From: Euptelea pleiosperma
Taxonomy: Eukaryota; Streptophyta; Magnoliopsida; Ranunculales; Eupteleaceae
Direction: 5' to 3'
DNA length: 64,000 nucleotides
Assembly: GCA_035048495.1 (NCBI GenBank)
Contig: CM068549.1
Coordinates: forward strand, 16,091,103-16,155,102
This document shows positions 9,800 to 21,369 of the stretch, piece after piece. Position 1 is the stretch's first letter. Each line of letters opens with the position of its first letter. Below the pieces are notes generated by a model. The model made no database searches, had not been told where the DNA came from, and was given only the letters and a program-made list of their open reading frames with translations. A program made the translations under genes and the position numbers.

Positions 9800-11793
9800 A
9801 TGGAGTCATCAAGGCATCCTAAAAGCAGCAAAATGGGTGTGAACACCAAGCCAGCAACAGATAGGTAAGGCTGTGTTTCATATATTTCCTCCTGATCTTG
9901 AAAGGTTGAGTCATGACTATCAGTTTACAAGCTATGGTGTTGTAGGTATGCAGTGGTTACTGGTGCAAACAAGGGTATCGGCCTCGAGATCGTTCGACAG
10001 CTCGTGCGCGAAGGTGTGACGTCTGTCGTGTTAACAGCTAGAGATGAGAAGAGAGGGATCGATGCGGTATCATCGCTGATCAATTCAGGGTTGACGAATG
10101 TAGTTTTCCACCAGCTTGATGTTCGAGATCAGGCTAGTGTTGACTCGTTAGCCAAATTTGTTCAAACCCAGTTTGGGAGACTTGATATCTTGGTAAAATT
10201 ATCTACTTTTTTTTTCTTTCTACAAGCCATTAACATGATTTTGTTGATAATTATGGTCATGCATCATGTATGTATGTATGTATGTATGCACATCTATAGT
10301 ACATAGGTAGATAGGTGGGAATTTTATATAGCAGATAGGCATGGTTTTTTAATAAGCCATAAACATATTTTTGTTGATAATTATGGTCGTATATGTATGT
10401 ATGCGTATGTATGCACATCTATAGTACATATGTAGATATGTGGGAATTTTAGAGTAAAACTTTGCTTACTGCCGTTGGTCAGCAAAATTACTTACTGACG
10501 ACGGTATGAGTGACGACGGTATGAGTCACATGGCATATTAATCTTTAAGATTTCTGACCTTATGGATGTTTGGCACAACCCTAGATGGACATACAGATAA
10601 AAAATTATCCCGATTGGTGATTTCTACGTGTTGGATTGGTGTCATTTTCGTGGATTGATCAGTTTTAACCGTGAGATTTGAGCATTATTGACCTATATTT
10701 GGGGTAGAAAGATCCAAAGATTTGAAATCACTAATCAACCTAATTTTTTGGCCTATAGGTCCACCTAAGGATTGGCCAAACACCCACAAGGTCATAGTCC
10801 TCTAAGAGTGTCTACATGGCTCATATTGTGGGCGATGAGCAACTTTGCTGACCGGTGTAGGTTTACCACCTACCTCCCATAGAACTATATGTATGTATGT
10901 ATGTATTGACGGATGGATGGGTTCACCGATCTGGATGCGGGTCCATGTAGATGCACATGAACAAGTTCACTGGTCATCTTGTATAGGTAAATAATGCGGG
11001 AGTATCTGGAGCTGTCGTCGATCAAGAAGGTTTAAAGGCCTTAAACATCGATCCCGTGTCGTGGGTACGTAAGTAGGCAACATGTAAACCATGATTTTAT
11101 AGGACCACAACAAGTATAAACAAGATGATTAAGCTATTGCAATGGTTGCAGCTTTCCGGCAAGGCAACCAACATGGTGCAAGGAGTGATTCATCAAAATT
11201 ACGACAATGCGGTGGATTGCCTCGACACGAACTACTACGGCTGCAAAAGGGTGGTAGAAGCTCTTTTGCCTCTTCTACAGCTATCTACAGCAGGAGCAAG
11301 GATTGTAAATGTGTCTTCTCTTAGATCAGAGCTCAAGGTACGCATAATGTTACGCGCTTAAGCAATCCTAAGTATTACATAGAAATTTCACATTCATATT
11401 GGTCTTCGAATTCAGAGGATTCCGAATGAACGGACTCGAAACGAACTGGGGGACCTAGACACACTCACGGAAGAGAAAGTCGACGGGGTAGTCCAGAGAT
11501 TCCTACATGATTTGAAGCAAGGAGAGCTTGAAGCCAACGGATGGACCCTAATGCTGCCCTCTTATAGCATCTCCAAGGCTACGCTTAATGCGTACACTAG
11601 AGTTCTTGCCAAGAGGTACCCTGAAATGTACGTAAATTGCGTCCATCCTGGCTACGTCGATACCGATATAAATTGGCATACAGGGACCATGACTGTCGAA
11701 GAGGGAGCTAGAGGTCCTGTCATGTTGGCTTTGCTACCTAATGGAGGGCCTTCGGGATGTTATTTTGATCAGACAGATATGGCAGAGTTTTAA
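9800..11793 (+). CDS. Short-chain dehydrogenase/reductase, salutaridine-reductase / neomenthol-dehydrogenase-like (SDR gene 2)
   Basis: Five exons: 9800-9864, 9946-10192, 10987-11064, 11152-11337 and 11416-11793. Phases are identical to SDR gene 1 and the product is 317 residues, one more because the loop after the first beta-alpha unit reads VTSVVLTAR instead of VTVVSTAR. TGANKGIG, NNAG, IVNVSS and YSISK (Tyr about 242, Lys about 246) are all intact, so it should be an active NADPH-dependent reductase. Differences cluster in the exon 5 segment before the active-site Tyr (PNERT, DTLTEE, VDGVVQ), where this class tends to vary with substrate. Different substrate preference is possible but is inference. 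It arose by tandem duplication with gene 1. Intron 2 has gained a foldback element (10452-10870). Confidence 0.93.
10452..10870. repeat. Foldback element in intron 2 of SDR gene 2
   Basis: Begins gagtaaaactttgcttactg and contains the palindromic core (agatttctgacct ... gattggccaaacaccc ... tggctcatattgtggg). It closes with ttgctgaccggtgtaggttt. I saw no matching sequence in intron 2 of SDR gene 1 at 3423-4302, so insertion after the duplication is likely. Confidence 0.6.
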
Positions 11794-12369
11794 CTAGGGC
11801 TTTTAAGAATCGCAACTAGTTGTTGTGAACTACTTTGTTTAATAGTGGCTTATATGCTTAATTTAGCCGTCATTAGATGGGTGATTGGGGTGCTTAACAC
11901 CTTCCTTGAATCGTAACTGTGCCTCATCCTTTGAATTTTAATTAGTAAAGCTTTCCGAGTATCGGTATTATTAAAATTTAAAGTGTTTTCATTCAAAATA
12001 GTGATTACTACATCGTCAAAGATGATGGAGCTAAGATTTTGTTCAAGGGGTACAATCAATTGATTAGAACCCTTAAAATATGAGCCATGTGGCATATTCT
12101 TAGTGATTTCTGACTACATGGATGTTTGACCCAACCCAATGTGGCATATTCTTAGAGATTTCTGACTATATGGATGTTTGGCCCAACCCTAGACGGACAT
12201 ATTAGGAATCTGAGTTCTGGTGTTACATTTCTCTTTTTGTGGTTGATGTTTATTGGTCTTGTCTATAATTCTAGGCTCTTCAGTCGCCTTCCCTAACCTC
12301 TGAAGGCCCCTTTTAATAAAATTTATACTTATCAGAAAGGGAAAAAAAATATTACAAGGTAGAGGTATA
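11794..12369. other. 3' flank of SDR gene 2 and half repeats
   Basis: Up to about 11960 the sequence parallels the flank of SDR gene 1. 12070-12205 has two short tandem pieces of the core family (gtggcatattcttag ... ctgacta.atggatgtttg). No gene is seen. Confidence 0.45.
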
Positions 12370-13640
12370 GCGGTCCACTGACTGGACCGCAAGGATGTTT
12401 AGCCCACCTCTCGGTGGATATATACATATCCCAAAAATCACCTAGGTAATCTCTGGCCAATAGATTTTAGTACATTTTAAGGCATGATTCTTGCCGTTGA
12501 AATCAATAAATTTTTTGGGTACTAAAATCATCAAACATGTTATTTGGTATGAATGTCTACCAAAGGATGGCCTAAAAATCCATTCAGTCAGTTGGCCATA
12601 TGGCAGCTTTGTTACATCACGACCCTTCCAAAAATATCCTTTTAATCGATAGCTAAAGGGAAAATGATCACCCTTTCTCAAAATCTTTCTTGCGACCTTT
12701 CTTCTCAAGGTCTTAGATGCCTGCCGCCGCCTGCCCCACTTTGACAATCGCTTGCCACCTTGCCCCCTTTGAACAAAATCCTGGCTCGCCACTTCTAACA
12801 GGAGCCTGCCGCTCCCACTTGACATGTGAGACAATAATTGTGCAAGGCATACATGAATGAGTGATGCTACAATATCTATTGATCTATTACTATTATAAAG
12901 GGAGAAGTTGGGGCGCGCCCACACACCCAGACAAAAGTTAAAAAATAAAACAAAAACTCTTCGGGATCACATAATTACTTCCCATGCCATTTCAGAAGTC
13001 AGCCAAAGGCAAAACCTTCCCTCATTAAATGTTCCTTTACTGTTCATGTTGTCTAGCACGCCTGAGGGACAATGGTATAAGACACATGGCACACTCTTAG
13101 AGACTACTGAACTTGTGGATGTTTTTGTTCCATACCAAATATCAGTTTGATTAGTGATTTCAAACCTTTGGATCTGAGTACCCCAAATAATTCTTGAAAT
13201 CTATGGTTAAAAATCAACCCATGAAAACGACTCCAGTCAAACCAATAGATCCACCTAGGGATGGGCCAAACATTGATATAGTTAATGATCTCTATGAGTG
13301 TGTCATGTGTAAGGTGCACGTGCATTCCCCAAGTACTATTATAAAGCGAGAACTGGTGTTGACAGTCCATAGGGCTTCAATTAAATGCCTCACTTTAAAG
13401 CCAAAACGTGGGTCGGGGTACGATCACACAGGGGTTGTCTAGCTCGACTACATCCCTCGTCAATGACATTGGGCTGGGGACCATAGTATAAGTCATGTGG
13501 CCTACTCTTGGAGACAATTGACCATATGGATGTTTGTCCCATCCCTAGGTGGACCTATATATCAAATATCAGCATGATTAGTGATTTCAAACCTTTCCAT
13601 CTGAGTACCCCAAATAATGCTTGAAATCTACAGGTCCCCA
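12370..13640. repeat. Cluster of three foldback / Helitron-like repeats
   Basis: 12370-12600 is a gtttagccca-type foldback. 12885-13330 and 13331-13640 each open with tactattataaag, share blocks such as ttaaatg.ctc and ggtataagacac / agtataagtcatg, and continue into core-family sequence (gattagtgatttcaaacc). A 12442-12924 minus-strand frame exists but matches no protein I know and overlaps the repeat. Confidence 0.5.
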
Positions 13641-13984
13641 CCAGTATGTATGGAAAGTTTATCCTATAATTTTTTTTTCCTGTGGTTCTTTTGTGAAAAT
13701 AAAAAAGAGTGCCACGTGGCACTCCTTTTTAAGCCTCATTGGGCCATGAATAATTGGCCCAACCAATGAACTTATAAACCAAAAATCAGCCCGATTTGTG
13801 TTCTCTAGTCCCTTGATCTTGGAACCCCAAAAATTACTCAAATCCAACAGTCAAAAATCACCCATGAAAAATGCTCGAATTGATTTTCTAAAGATTACCA
13901 ATCATGCTGATTTTTGGTTTATAAGTCCATCATGGGTGGAAAACGCAATGAACAATTCTTTTGAGTTATGGACGGTAGGGATAG
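13641..13984. repeat. Core-family palindromic element (variant)
   Basis: Left arm gagtgccacgtggcactcc, aatgaacttataaacc and aaaaatcagcccgatttgtg. Right arm aatcatgctgatttttggtt, tataagtccatcatggg and aatgaac. The small palindrome gtgccacgtggcac is conspicuous. Confidence 0.5.
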
Positions 13985-14089
13985 AGGGTTGCCCCACTGA
14001 TTAGATGATTCAGATTGCTGGAAATTTGATCATATACCGTAAGGAATATTAATGGATGGATAAAATGCAGAGAAAATATTTAATGTCTC

Positions 14090-14440
14090 TAATCTGAAGT
14101 CTCCACCTCCCAACAATGCCATATGGAGATCATTCTAGGGCCTATTGACCTTATGGATTTTTGGTCCGTCTCTTTGTGGACCTACAAACCAAATACTAGC
14201 TTGATTGATGATTTCTAACAGTTATATATTAGCATCTAAAAACAGTGCCCAAATCCAACAGTTAATTTTTTTTTATATTAAAATGCTAAATCCAACGGCT
14301 ACAAATGATTGATTAAACTGATTTTTTATGTGTAGATCCCTTAAGAAGTGAACCAAACATCGAAAAGGTCAGTGGGCTCTAAAGCGTTCTCCACTTGGCA
14401 TTTTGATAGGGGGACTTCAAACTTTGAAGTCGCTATTGAA
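14090..14440. repeat. Foldback element with cttcaa-ttgaag ends, absent from PUP copy 2
   Basis: The left part has ctgaagtctccacctccc and caatgccatatggag. The right part has ccacttggcattttgatag and cttcaaactttgaagtc. Core-type arms (ccaaatactagcttgattg / gattaaactgattttt) lie inside. I see no equivalent at the matching place in the second PUP block. A relative is at 28640-28965. Confidence 0.5.
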
Positions 14441-14586
14441 CATGAAACACGGAGTCCACATATCAGAAAATTTAGACGGGCAAACGTAAGGATGCAAGGA
14501 AATAGGCACACAATTCTCGTTTTCGAGTTGCGGAAAGAGAAGAAAAGGAGCTGTTCTGGGTTATCTCTCTCAGAGGGGTTTGTTTC

Positions 14587-17500
14587 ATGGACATCGATCC
14601 CTCACATAAACAAGGTTAGTTGTTTCACTCCATTACTGTTCTTTGAATCTATGCAAGTTTGACGAACATTTGAAGATTACCCACTTTTTATTTCTGTAAT
14701 TTCTGCTCCCAATTTCCCAGTTTTTGAAGTTTTTCAGTGTATTTTCTTATTGGGTATCAGTAAAAAAACGGATTATTTCCTGGTTTTAGTTAGTGGGTTG
14801 TTTGTTTTGTGTTGTTTGGTTGATTAGAAGTGAAGAAAATTTGGAAAATTTCATCCACATTTAATTGGGTACAGTGTGGTAGAAACCCCGGAAAATTTTG
14901 GGATAGAATTTGTGTTCGATGCTGTAATGTTATTGGAATTATTGGGAGTTTTGTGATTTAAAGGGGATGGGGATTCTGCGGTGAATACACAATAGACTTC
15001 ATTCCCTGCAAAGACAAGGTTTTCACTTTTCAGCTGTGCAGCTGAGGTGGTAGGACCAAAGGGTCCACCTGTTGGACGACCTTACCCACTCCCATGTGGC
15101 AAGTTTTTGTCCAATTGTTCCCTACCACATGGTAAAAAGAGGATTTTTTTTGACCTTTTTCTATATAAAAATTCAAGGCTTCCAATTCATAGCAAAAAAT
15201 AGGAAGATTTCTTTCACTTTTTTATGTATGAAAATTCAAGGGCTGCCATTCATAGCAGGAAAAGTGCAATGCATGGTAGGGTATGGTTGTGACGTGGACA
15301 AGGGTTGTCCACGTGGCCTATAGGACTGTCATCTATCAGATGTACAGTCTGCATTTGCCACTTCAGCTGTTAATGTGGAAAGAGAAAAGCCCGTCGTAAC
15401 AGGGTTTAAAGTATGCAGTAACAACCTTGCAAATCTTTTCGCTTAAAGTCGATTTTTTTCTTCTTTCAGAAGTTAACTTTCAACTGGATAGCTTAATGGG
15501 ATGCTACCATTGGTGATTTTGTATGAATTTTGGCTTTGAGATATAGAAGCTAAAACCGAAGGTTTAAATGGGCCATTATAACTGTATAACGGTCCCTTAA
15601 CGTTACGTTATTGATTTTTTTTTCTTTTTCTTTCAGAAGTTTAAATTCAACTGGGTAGTTTAATGGGATGTTCTTATTGGTGATATTGTATGAATTTTGG
15701 CTTTGAGGTATAGAAGCAAAAAAACCAAGATTTTAAATGGTCCATTATAACGGTATAACGGTCCCTTAACATTACCATTATAACGGGGTCACATCAGTCG
15801 CATCTAAGTAAAAAAAGGGTCAGAATTTTATTATTCATTACATTTGAAAAAACCTCGATAACAGTAAAAACAGTTTTTTCTTCAAAATAACGGCTGTTAT
15901 AAAAGATGACCTTTTTTCGGTCTTGGGCGTTATAACGGGAAACACATAATGGGGTTGGGGTGTTTCCGTTATAACGGCCGTTATTTTCATTATAACTGCC
16001 ATTTCTTAAACCATGGCTATAACAATGAGCAGAGACTTCAGTGCTTCTTATATGTACCTGGTAAGAGCCTGTATAGACCAGCTAAACTTAGGTAAATTAT
16101 GAAGCAATCAAGAGACCAGTTCCTTTTTCTATCAAAGCTATCCATTTTCTTGTGATTCTTAGAATTTCCATCTATCTTTTTGTTTTACTAAAAAATAAAT
16201 CATGCAAATGGTTTTTGTCTTCGTTGGAGCCTTTTGATCCTGTAATGTTCTTCTCGTGATTCATATTGATTAGAGTGGGAAAAAGCCATAGCTGATCTTC
16301 ACACTTACACCTCATCTTTTGTTTATGTTGTTCTTTTTTGCCTTCTCAGAGAAGCATTAACAACTTGAGCAAATCTTTCTTAGCCCTTAAGTCACTAGTC
16401 CATCTCAAACATTCACCAAAATTATTCTTCCACACTTGGGAGTTATAGTCTTGCTACATTTACCACAGGCTTACAATTTGCACAGGGTTGGACTTGCCTT
16501 CTTTATAAATATTGTAATATGGACCTTCAAGCAGACAGCTACCTGAAGGGGTTCCCTTCTATAGTAGTGATACTGATTAAGGGATCTGGCTTAGTCTTCT
16601 CTAGTTAAAATAGGTTCTGATCTATGATGCCCGGATATAAATACGGATACGGATACGGATACGGACACTGATACGGGAAGCGGGGGTACGACTCGACATT
16701 TTTCAAAATCAGGGACATGGATATGGATACGAGTATCCTATCCATTTCCTAAAATTTGTGGCATAGGTACTTCTACATATGATGTTATAAAGTGTACACA
16801 CATAAATACACTATCTTGAGTGTGTAAACATGTAATAAAAAAGTATATGATAATCAAATAAGTGCTATAAATGGTTTATTTTATATTACTTATAAAATTA
16901 ATATAGTTGGACTATTGATTTAAACTAATGTTAATATTAATGTACTATTTTTTGTGTTTTTTTTATAAATAAATACATGAAGTATCCTGCTCGTATCCTA
17001 CCCGTATCCGTACCCGTATCCGTGTCGTATCCTGGGGATACTGGTACTCTGGGCATATACTGGTATCTGGGTATCACAGGTTCTGATCTACAGGAAATAT
17101 ACCAAATAATGCAGCTCGAGGGGACGATGTAGCCCTCACACTAAATATTTGGCTACTTCTTTATAGTTTCTGCACTCTTGATCCATCTTTGCAAGATTTT
17201 TGTTAGGCAGTTGTTGGTTAGGTATCCAGTTACCTTTTTTAGCAATGGGAACATTTCCGATGATCAAGTTGCTATATTTCTTTTTGTAATCAAATGACCT
17301 TTTTTTTTTGCTCATTCTATATGGATGAATGCTTAATGTCATAAACATTTTGGATTTCTAGAGGATTTGTTATTTTCAAGCTCATATGCTGATCTTTTCC
17401 CCCGGTAATCATTTGTTAGTGATTTATTGGTTTTGACTGGTATTATGGACTATCTTTGGTTCATTTTAGGGACAACCCCAGAAGATGAGTCATCAGGACG

Positions 17501-18539
17501 TCCTGTTTCTTTGTGTAGCCAGCTATCCAAACTTGGTACCTTGACATGGGAAACATACAGAAGGAAGCCAATCTCATATTGGGTTCTACTATTTCTAAGC
17601 AGTGGAGCAATGCTCGTGGCTTTTCCTGCGTCCAGCCTCCTATCTCGTCTCTATTATGCCGATGGGGGCAACAGCAAGTGGATCATCTCGTGGGTGGCAG
17701 CTGCAGGGTGGCCTCTAACTGCTCTCGTCTTAGTTCCTATGTACTTCATTCGTAAAATCCAGCCCACCCCTCTTACCATCAAACTCACTCTTTCTTATAT
17801 AGCATTGGGCTTTTTAAGTGCTGCCGATAACTTACTGTTTGCATGGGCTTATGCCTACCTCCCGGCATCAACTGCTTCTCTTCTGGCATCTTCCTCCCTT
17901 GTGTTTTCCGCACTGTTTGGGTATTTTATTGTGAAAAACAAATTGAATAGCTCCACCATAAATGCCATTGTGATCATCACTGCTGCCATGGCCATTATTG
18001 CCTTGGATTCAGAATCAGACAGATTCAGCAGCGTCAGTAACAGCCAATATATCATGGGGTTTATATGGGACATTTTGGGATCAGCTCTCCATGGACTCAT
18101 CTTTGCTCTTTCAGAGCTAGTTTTTGTGAAGCTATTAGGGAGAAGATCTTTTCATGTTGTGTTAGAGCAGCAGGTTATGGTTTCTTTGTTTGCATTTGCG
18201 TTTACAACAATTGGGGTTGTTGTGAATAGGGACTTCCAGGGAATGAAGTCTGAAGCTAAAAGTTTCAAGCATGGAGAAGCCTCATACTACATGGTTCTCA
18301 TCTGGGCTGCCATTACTTTTCAGCTGGGAGTTTTGGGAGGCACGGCTGTGCTTTATTTGTCTTCGACTGTGCTGGCTGGTGTTCTTAATGCAGTAAGGGT
18401 ACCTCTCACGAGCATTGCAGCTGTTGTTTTGTTTAATGACCCCATGAGTGGTTTCAAGATTCTCTCGTTGATCATTACTTTCTGGGGATTTGGGTCATAC
18501 ATTTTCGGTCATTCCTCTATGGGTAACGCAACTACCTAA
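14587..18539 (+). CDS. Purine permease family transporter (PUP10/11-like), intact copy
   Basis: Two exons: 14587-14614 (MDIDPSHKQ plus one base, donor GTTAGT) and 17470-18539 (acceptor ttttag), giving 365 residues, as expected for PUPs. The tiny first exon is supported by its exact conservation and phase in the second copy. A start inside exon 2's upstream extension (17427) would read intron sequence. Hydrophobic segments begin at about residue 46 (YWVLLFLSSGAMLVAF), 80 (WIISWVAAAGWPLTALVLVP), 115, 140 and onward, consistent with a ten-helix carrier of the drug/metabolite (EamA-like) superfamily. PUPs take up adenine, cytokinins and, in some lineages, nicotine or benzylisoquinoline alkaloids, mainly at the plasma membrane. 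Substrate here is unknown. The 2.86-kb intron holds several transposon insertions. Confidence 0.9.
15450..15775 (+). repeat. Tandem duplication inside PUP copy 1 intron (two units of about 160 bp)
   Basis: Units at about 15450-15607 and 15612-15775 both run from ttctttcagaag through tttaatgggatg and tgtatgaattttggctttga to cggtcccttaac. PUP copy 2 has a single unit (about 41995-42155). Confidence 0.75.
15560..16015. repeat. ccgttataacgg foldback element in PUP intron
   Basis: Left part gggccattataactgtataa and cggtcccttaacgtta. Right part gttataacggccgttatt and attataactgccat, ending aaaccatggc. The matching copy is at 42110-42375, so the insertion predates the segmental duplication. Confidence 0.6.
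16625..17077. mobile_element. Non-autonomous foldback transposon, ggatacggatacg type
   Basis: Ends are inverted repeats: left tgatgcccggata followed by repeated ggatac, right cgtatcc repeats then gggtatcac. It is flanked by 13-bp direct repeats aggttctgatcta at 16612-16624 and 17078-17090. The matching site in PUP copy 2 (about 43046) has one ggttctgatcta and no insert, which is a true empty site. The interior is AT-rich and has no coding frame. Confidence 0.85.
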
Positions 18540-18774
18540 TGATCAGTTCAGAAGTCACTGTATGATCTCTATCATGTGTAGTGTCATATATGTAATCGAT
18601 AGGGGCAGCTCATTTTTTTTCTTTTTGTCAATTTATTGTTATGCCATTCTTCTACAAGAATGCACAAGCACATGCCCACATAGACACTTACATTTAATGA
18701 ATATGATACATTCAAGTTGTTTTTTATTATCATATTAGATTGGCTTTTATCTATATTTGGTAGGAGAGAGATTA

Positions 18775-19070
18775 GGTTTAGTAAGTGTTGTTGGAGTTTG
18801 ATTTCTGGTAGAATTGGGTTTCTTTATTTAAAGTGAGTTACTAATTAGGAAGTCTCTTAGGTTCATAGGTTTAGGGTTAATTTTGAGAGTCTGTATATAT
18901 GACTTGTAATGAATAATTTAGAATAATGAAGAGTTTGACTTTGGCTTCGTCTAGAAGGTTCTGATGCCCTCGAAGATATCGTTCTTTCTTCTTTTTTTCC
19001 TTTTTTATTTTCTTTATTTTGAACCAAGGCTTGTGATATGATAGTGTCTCATATCATTCTGTTACCAGAG
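18775..19070 (+). repeat. LTR-like block in PUP 3' flank
   Basis: Runs from tgttgttggagtttgatttc through gagagtctgtatatatgac, cttgtaatgaat and aataatgaagag to attctgttaccagagtgg. The tail resembles a copia-type primer site (ggtatcagagc). Copies lie at 44765-45095 and, diverged, around 46620-47190. A remnant or solo LTR is possible. It may equally be the ordinary PUP 3' UTR and flank. Confidence 0.35.
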
Positions 19071-19440
19071 TGGTTCATCACAAGTTTTTGGTGGTTAGTG
19101 ACTTAGTTGCAGGAAACCTCTACATAGGGTTACACTCCTGCTCTAGAACTGCGCTTTTACGCTTCTAACGTGGAAGTTCTTCGAACTCGCGGATGACAGT
19201 GAACTTGTCTGAGACGTACTCTTGATTCGCAAAACAATAATTATTTTTCAAGAAATTTCATAAACAAAGCCCAACAACTCTCTTTTGTTGTTAAAGAACC
19301 TTAGAAGTTATGAAGATGTTGTATTCTACTTAGAATAACATTATAACCTTCAAATAGAATTTCTCGCTCTCACTCCTATACCTGCTTCCATTTCAGGCTA
19401 AAGCTACTATTGAAAGGGAAGAACTTATGTCGTAGGATGT

Positions 19441-20244
19441 CAATTAATCCAACAGTGGTTTTTCTTAATTTTTTTTCTTTTCTGGTTTTTTGGAGTTCAA
19501 GATGAGCCCATGAGTTTCATTAAGATGAAGCTGTTAGCATGCACTTTCTGATAAGAGCAATACAGTCTTTTTGTTGTTGCCATGTTCAACTGCATTCAAT
19601 ATATTTGTGTAATTCTTGCGTTTTTATGAAACATGAATTAATATACTTGCCTGGTTGAGTTGTTCTTCTTTCTCCTTGGCTTTTGCTTCTCCTTCATGTT
19701 TCTCATCTTTGCTAAATGATTTTTTTGATGGATGGATAATCCTTCCTTTGTTCTTTACTTCTAAATTACATAAATTTATGCAGCTTTTATTTAGAGAACT
19801 TTGTTTCTCCTTTTCCTCTACTTGGTCTGTTGATTATTTTGATTAGATTTACAGTGATTCTTGACTATTCAAACATTTTAATCTCTCTATCATTGCTCTA
19901 TAACCAAAATATGAGTAGAACTTCCATGACCGTTGGGTTGGAGTCGTTTCCATGGTTGATTTTTAAACATGGAATTAGAGTATTATTTGGGGTACAAAGA
20001 TCCAAAGGTTTGAAATCACTAATCAGGCTGATTTTTGGTATGTAGGTCCACCTTGGGATGGGATAGTCATTGGTGTCTAAGAGTCTGCCACGTGTCTCAT
20101 ACAGTGGTCCGTCATCAAAGTTAGGATGATTTTTGGTATGTAGGTCTACCTAGGGATGGGCCAAACATCCATATGGTCATTGGTCTCTAAGAGTCTGTCA
20201 TGTGTCTCATTCAGTGGTCTGTCATCAAAGTTCTGTGATTAACA
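19441..20244. other. Noncoding; core-family repeat with internal tandem step
   Basis: 19441-19905 shows nothing coding. 19910-20240 is a core-family element whose right arm is partly repeated: gatttttggtatgtaggt, then aagagtctgccacgtg and again aagagtctgtcatgtg, about 110 bp apart. It abuts the hAT fragment. Confidence 0.5.
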
Positions 20245-20361
20245 ATGTCACAAGAAAGGTTAAGTGAATTAGCCATATTAGCTATTGAAAATGATATTTT
20301 AGCTAAACTTGAATACAAATATTTAATTATTAATTTTGCATCACAAAAGCGAGAAGAATAG
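20245..20361 (+). pseudogene. C-terminal remnant of a hAT-type transposase
   Basis: A 38-codon frame reads MSQERLSELAILAIENDI, then LAKLEYKYLIINFASQKREE and a stop. This resembles the extreme C-terminus (dimerisation tail) of plant hAT transposases often annotated as zinc-finger MYM-type 1-like. The upstream side is cut off by a core-family repeat. Catalytic parts are absent. Confidence 0.6.
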
Positions 20362-20458
20362 ATTTTAGATAAAGATTTTGTATTATATAGAATTAAAATT
20401 TTAGTTAAATATTATTTATAATAATATGTTAAATACAAAGAGTGCTCTATTTAGAGCT

Positions 20459-20823
20459 TTCACCTTAGGCCTCAACTTGCATCAAGACGCCCTGGATACT
20501 CATAATATGAATTTGTCTCTATTGGCTAAAGATAGGATGGCGTATCCTACAGAATAGCAAGCAGAGAAGGAAGAAAGAGCCGTAAACGAAGAGATCATAT
20601 GTGAACCACTCTCCCAATCAATCCAACAGAAAAGTAATTACAACGTCCACGAGAAAGAAGGGGCCAAAAGACAAGCTGAAACTGCTCCAGTCTCGGGGTC
20701 AGGCTTCGTCGTGTGAGATAACCAGGTCACTTTATCCAAAATCACTTCAGGCTCACTTGATGAGATCTATTTATTTTCCAAACAATTAGTTTTTGAAACT
20801 CAAGCACATACTAAAGATTTATG
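20459..20823 (+). pseudogene. Decayed open frame, unrecognised
   Basis: One frame stays protein-like for about 120 codons, interrupted by three stops (after MAYPTE, after SGSGFVV and after HTKDL). Segments such as LNLHQDALDTHNMNLSLLAK and SLDEIYLFSKQLVFETQAHT look like real former coding sequence. I do not recognise the family. A retroelement or host-gene remnant are both possible. Confidence 0.3.
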
Positions 20824-21369
20824 ATTTTGGAAGGTACTTTGAAAACCAGAGAGGCTATAAAACTAATGCATGTTCAACTATTGAAGATGGTAAATCTATT
20901 GATATATGGCAAGATCTCTAGATACTATGAATTTCTAGATTCAAAATATCATCTAATAAGCCCCGATTTGCAATTGTTACCCAGTGGATCTCTTGAATCC
21001 AATGGTCAATGGCCTCAACCGCACATATTTTTGTCCAGTTATCTGTGGGGTCGCATTTTCCTACAAAAAATTTTAATTTTTGAAATTTGAGCTTTATGAA
21101 AATAATGTTGTCAGGTTATATGTTATATGGCGAGGCACGGTTGAGCAAAGGATAAAACTTCACTGACTGCGGGCTGTCAGAGAAGTCACTACCACAAAGT
21201 GAGCGACAAAACGGGATGAAATGAAACTCAAAATGAGTTAGAAATCCACATGGAAAGTTAATACCAGTGTTTCAAAACCCAGATCAGACGTCCCCTAACG
21301 GATGGACATGAAAAGGCTTAAGATGATGATGATGACGACAAGGAGGACGATGAGATGGTTTTCTTCAAT
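20824..21369. other. Noncoding; fragments of several repeats
   Basis: 20980-21040 (ctcttgaatccaatgg ... tttttgtccagtta) matches 9360-9420. 21050-21300 shares short pieces with the 6380-6780 region (cgcattttcctacaaaaa, ttgagctttatgaaaa, gtttcaaaacccagatcaga). No gene is recognised. Confidence 0.35.

Larger units (their letters stand above)
13985..19440 (+). repeat. Segmental duplication carrying PUP, copy 1
   Basis: Homologous in direct orientation to about 40660-45790. Shared landmarks in order are gagggttgcccc, gattagatgattcagatt, cgttttcgagttgcgg, both PUP exons, the intron, and 3' flank blocks such as gttgttggagtttg and caaagcccaacaac. Distance between copies is about 26.7 kb. Insertions present in one copy only let the order of events be read. 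Confidence 0.85.

Noticed and set aside
12442..12924. 160-codon minus-strand frame
   Set aside because: Overlaps a foldback and the start of a Helitron-like repeat; no recognisable domain.
14348..14662. 104-codon frame covering PUP exon 1
   Set aside because: Different frame from the conserved MDIDPSHKQ exon, built partly from a foldback element. The short exon is supported by both gene copies.
19060..19090. Complete LTR retrotransposon starting after the PUP flank
   Set aside because: The primer-site-like ttaccagagtgg is poor, and no gag or pol sequence follows.
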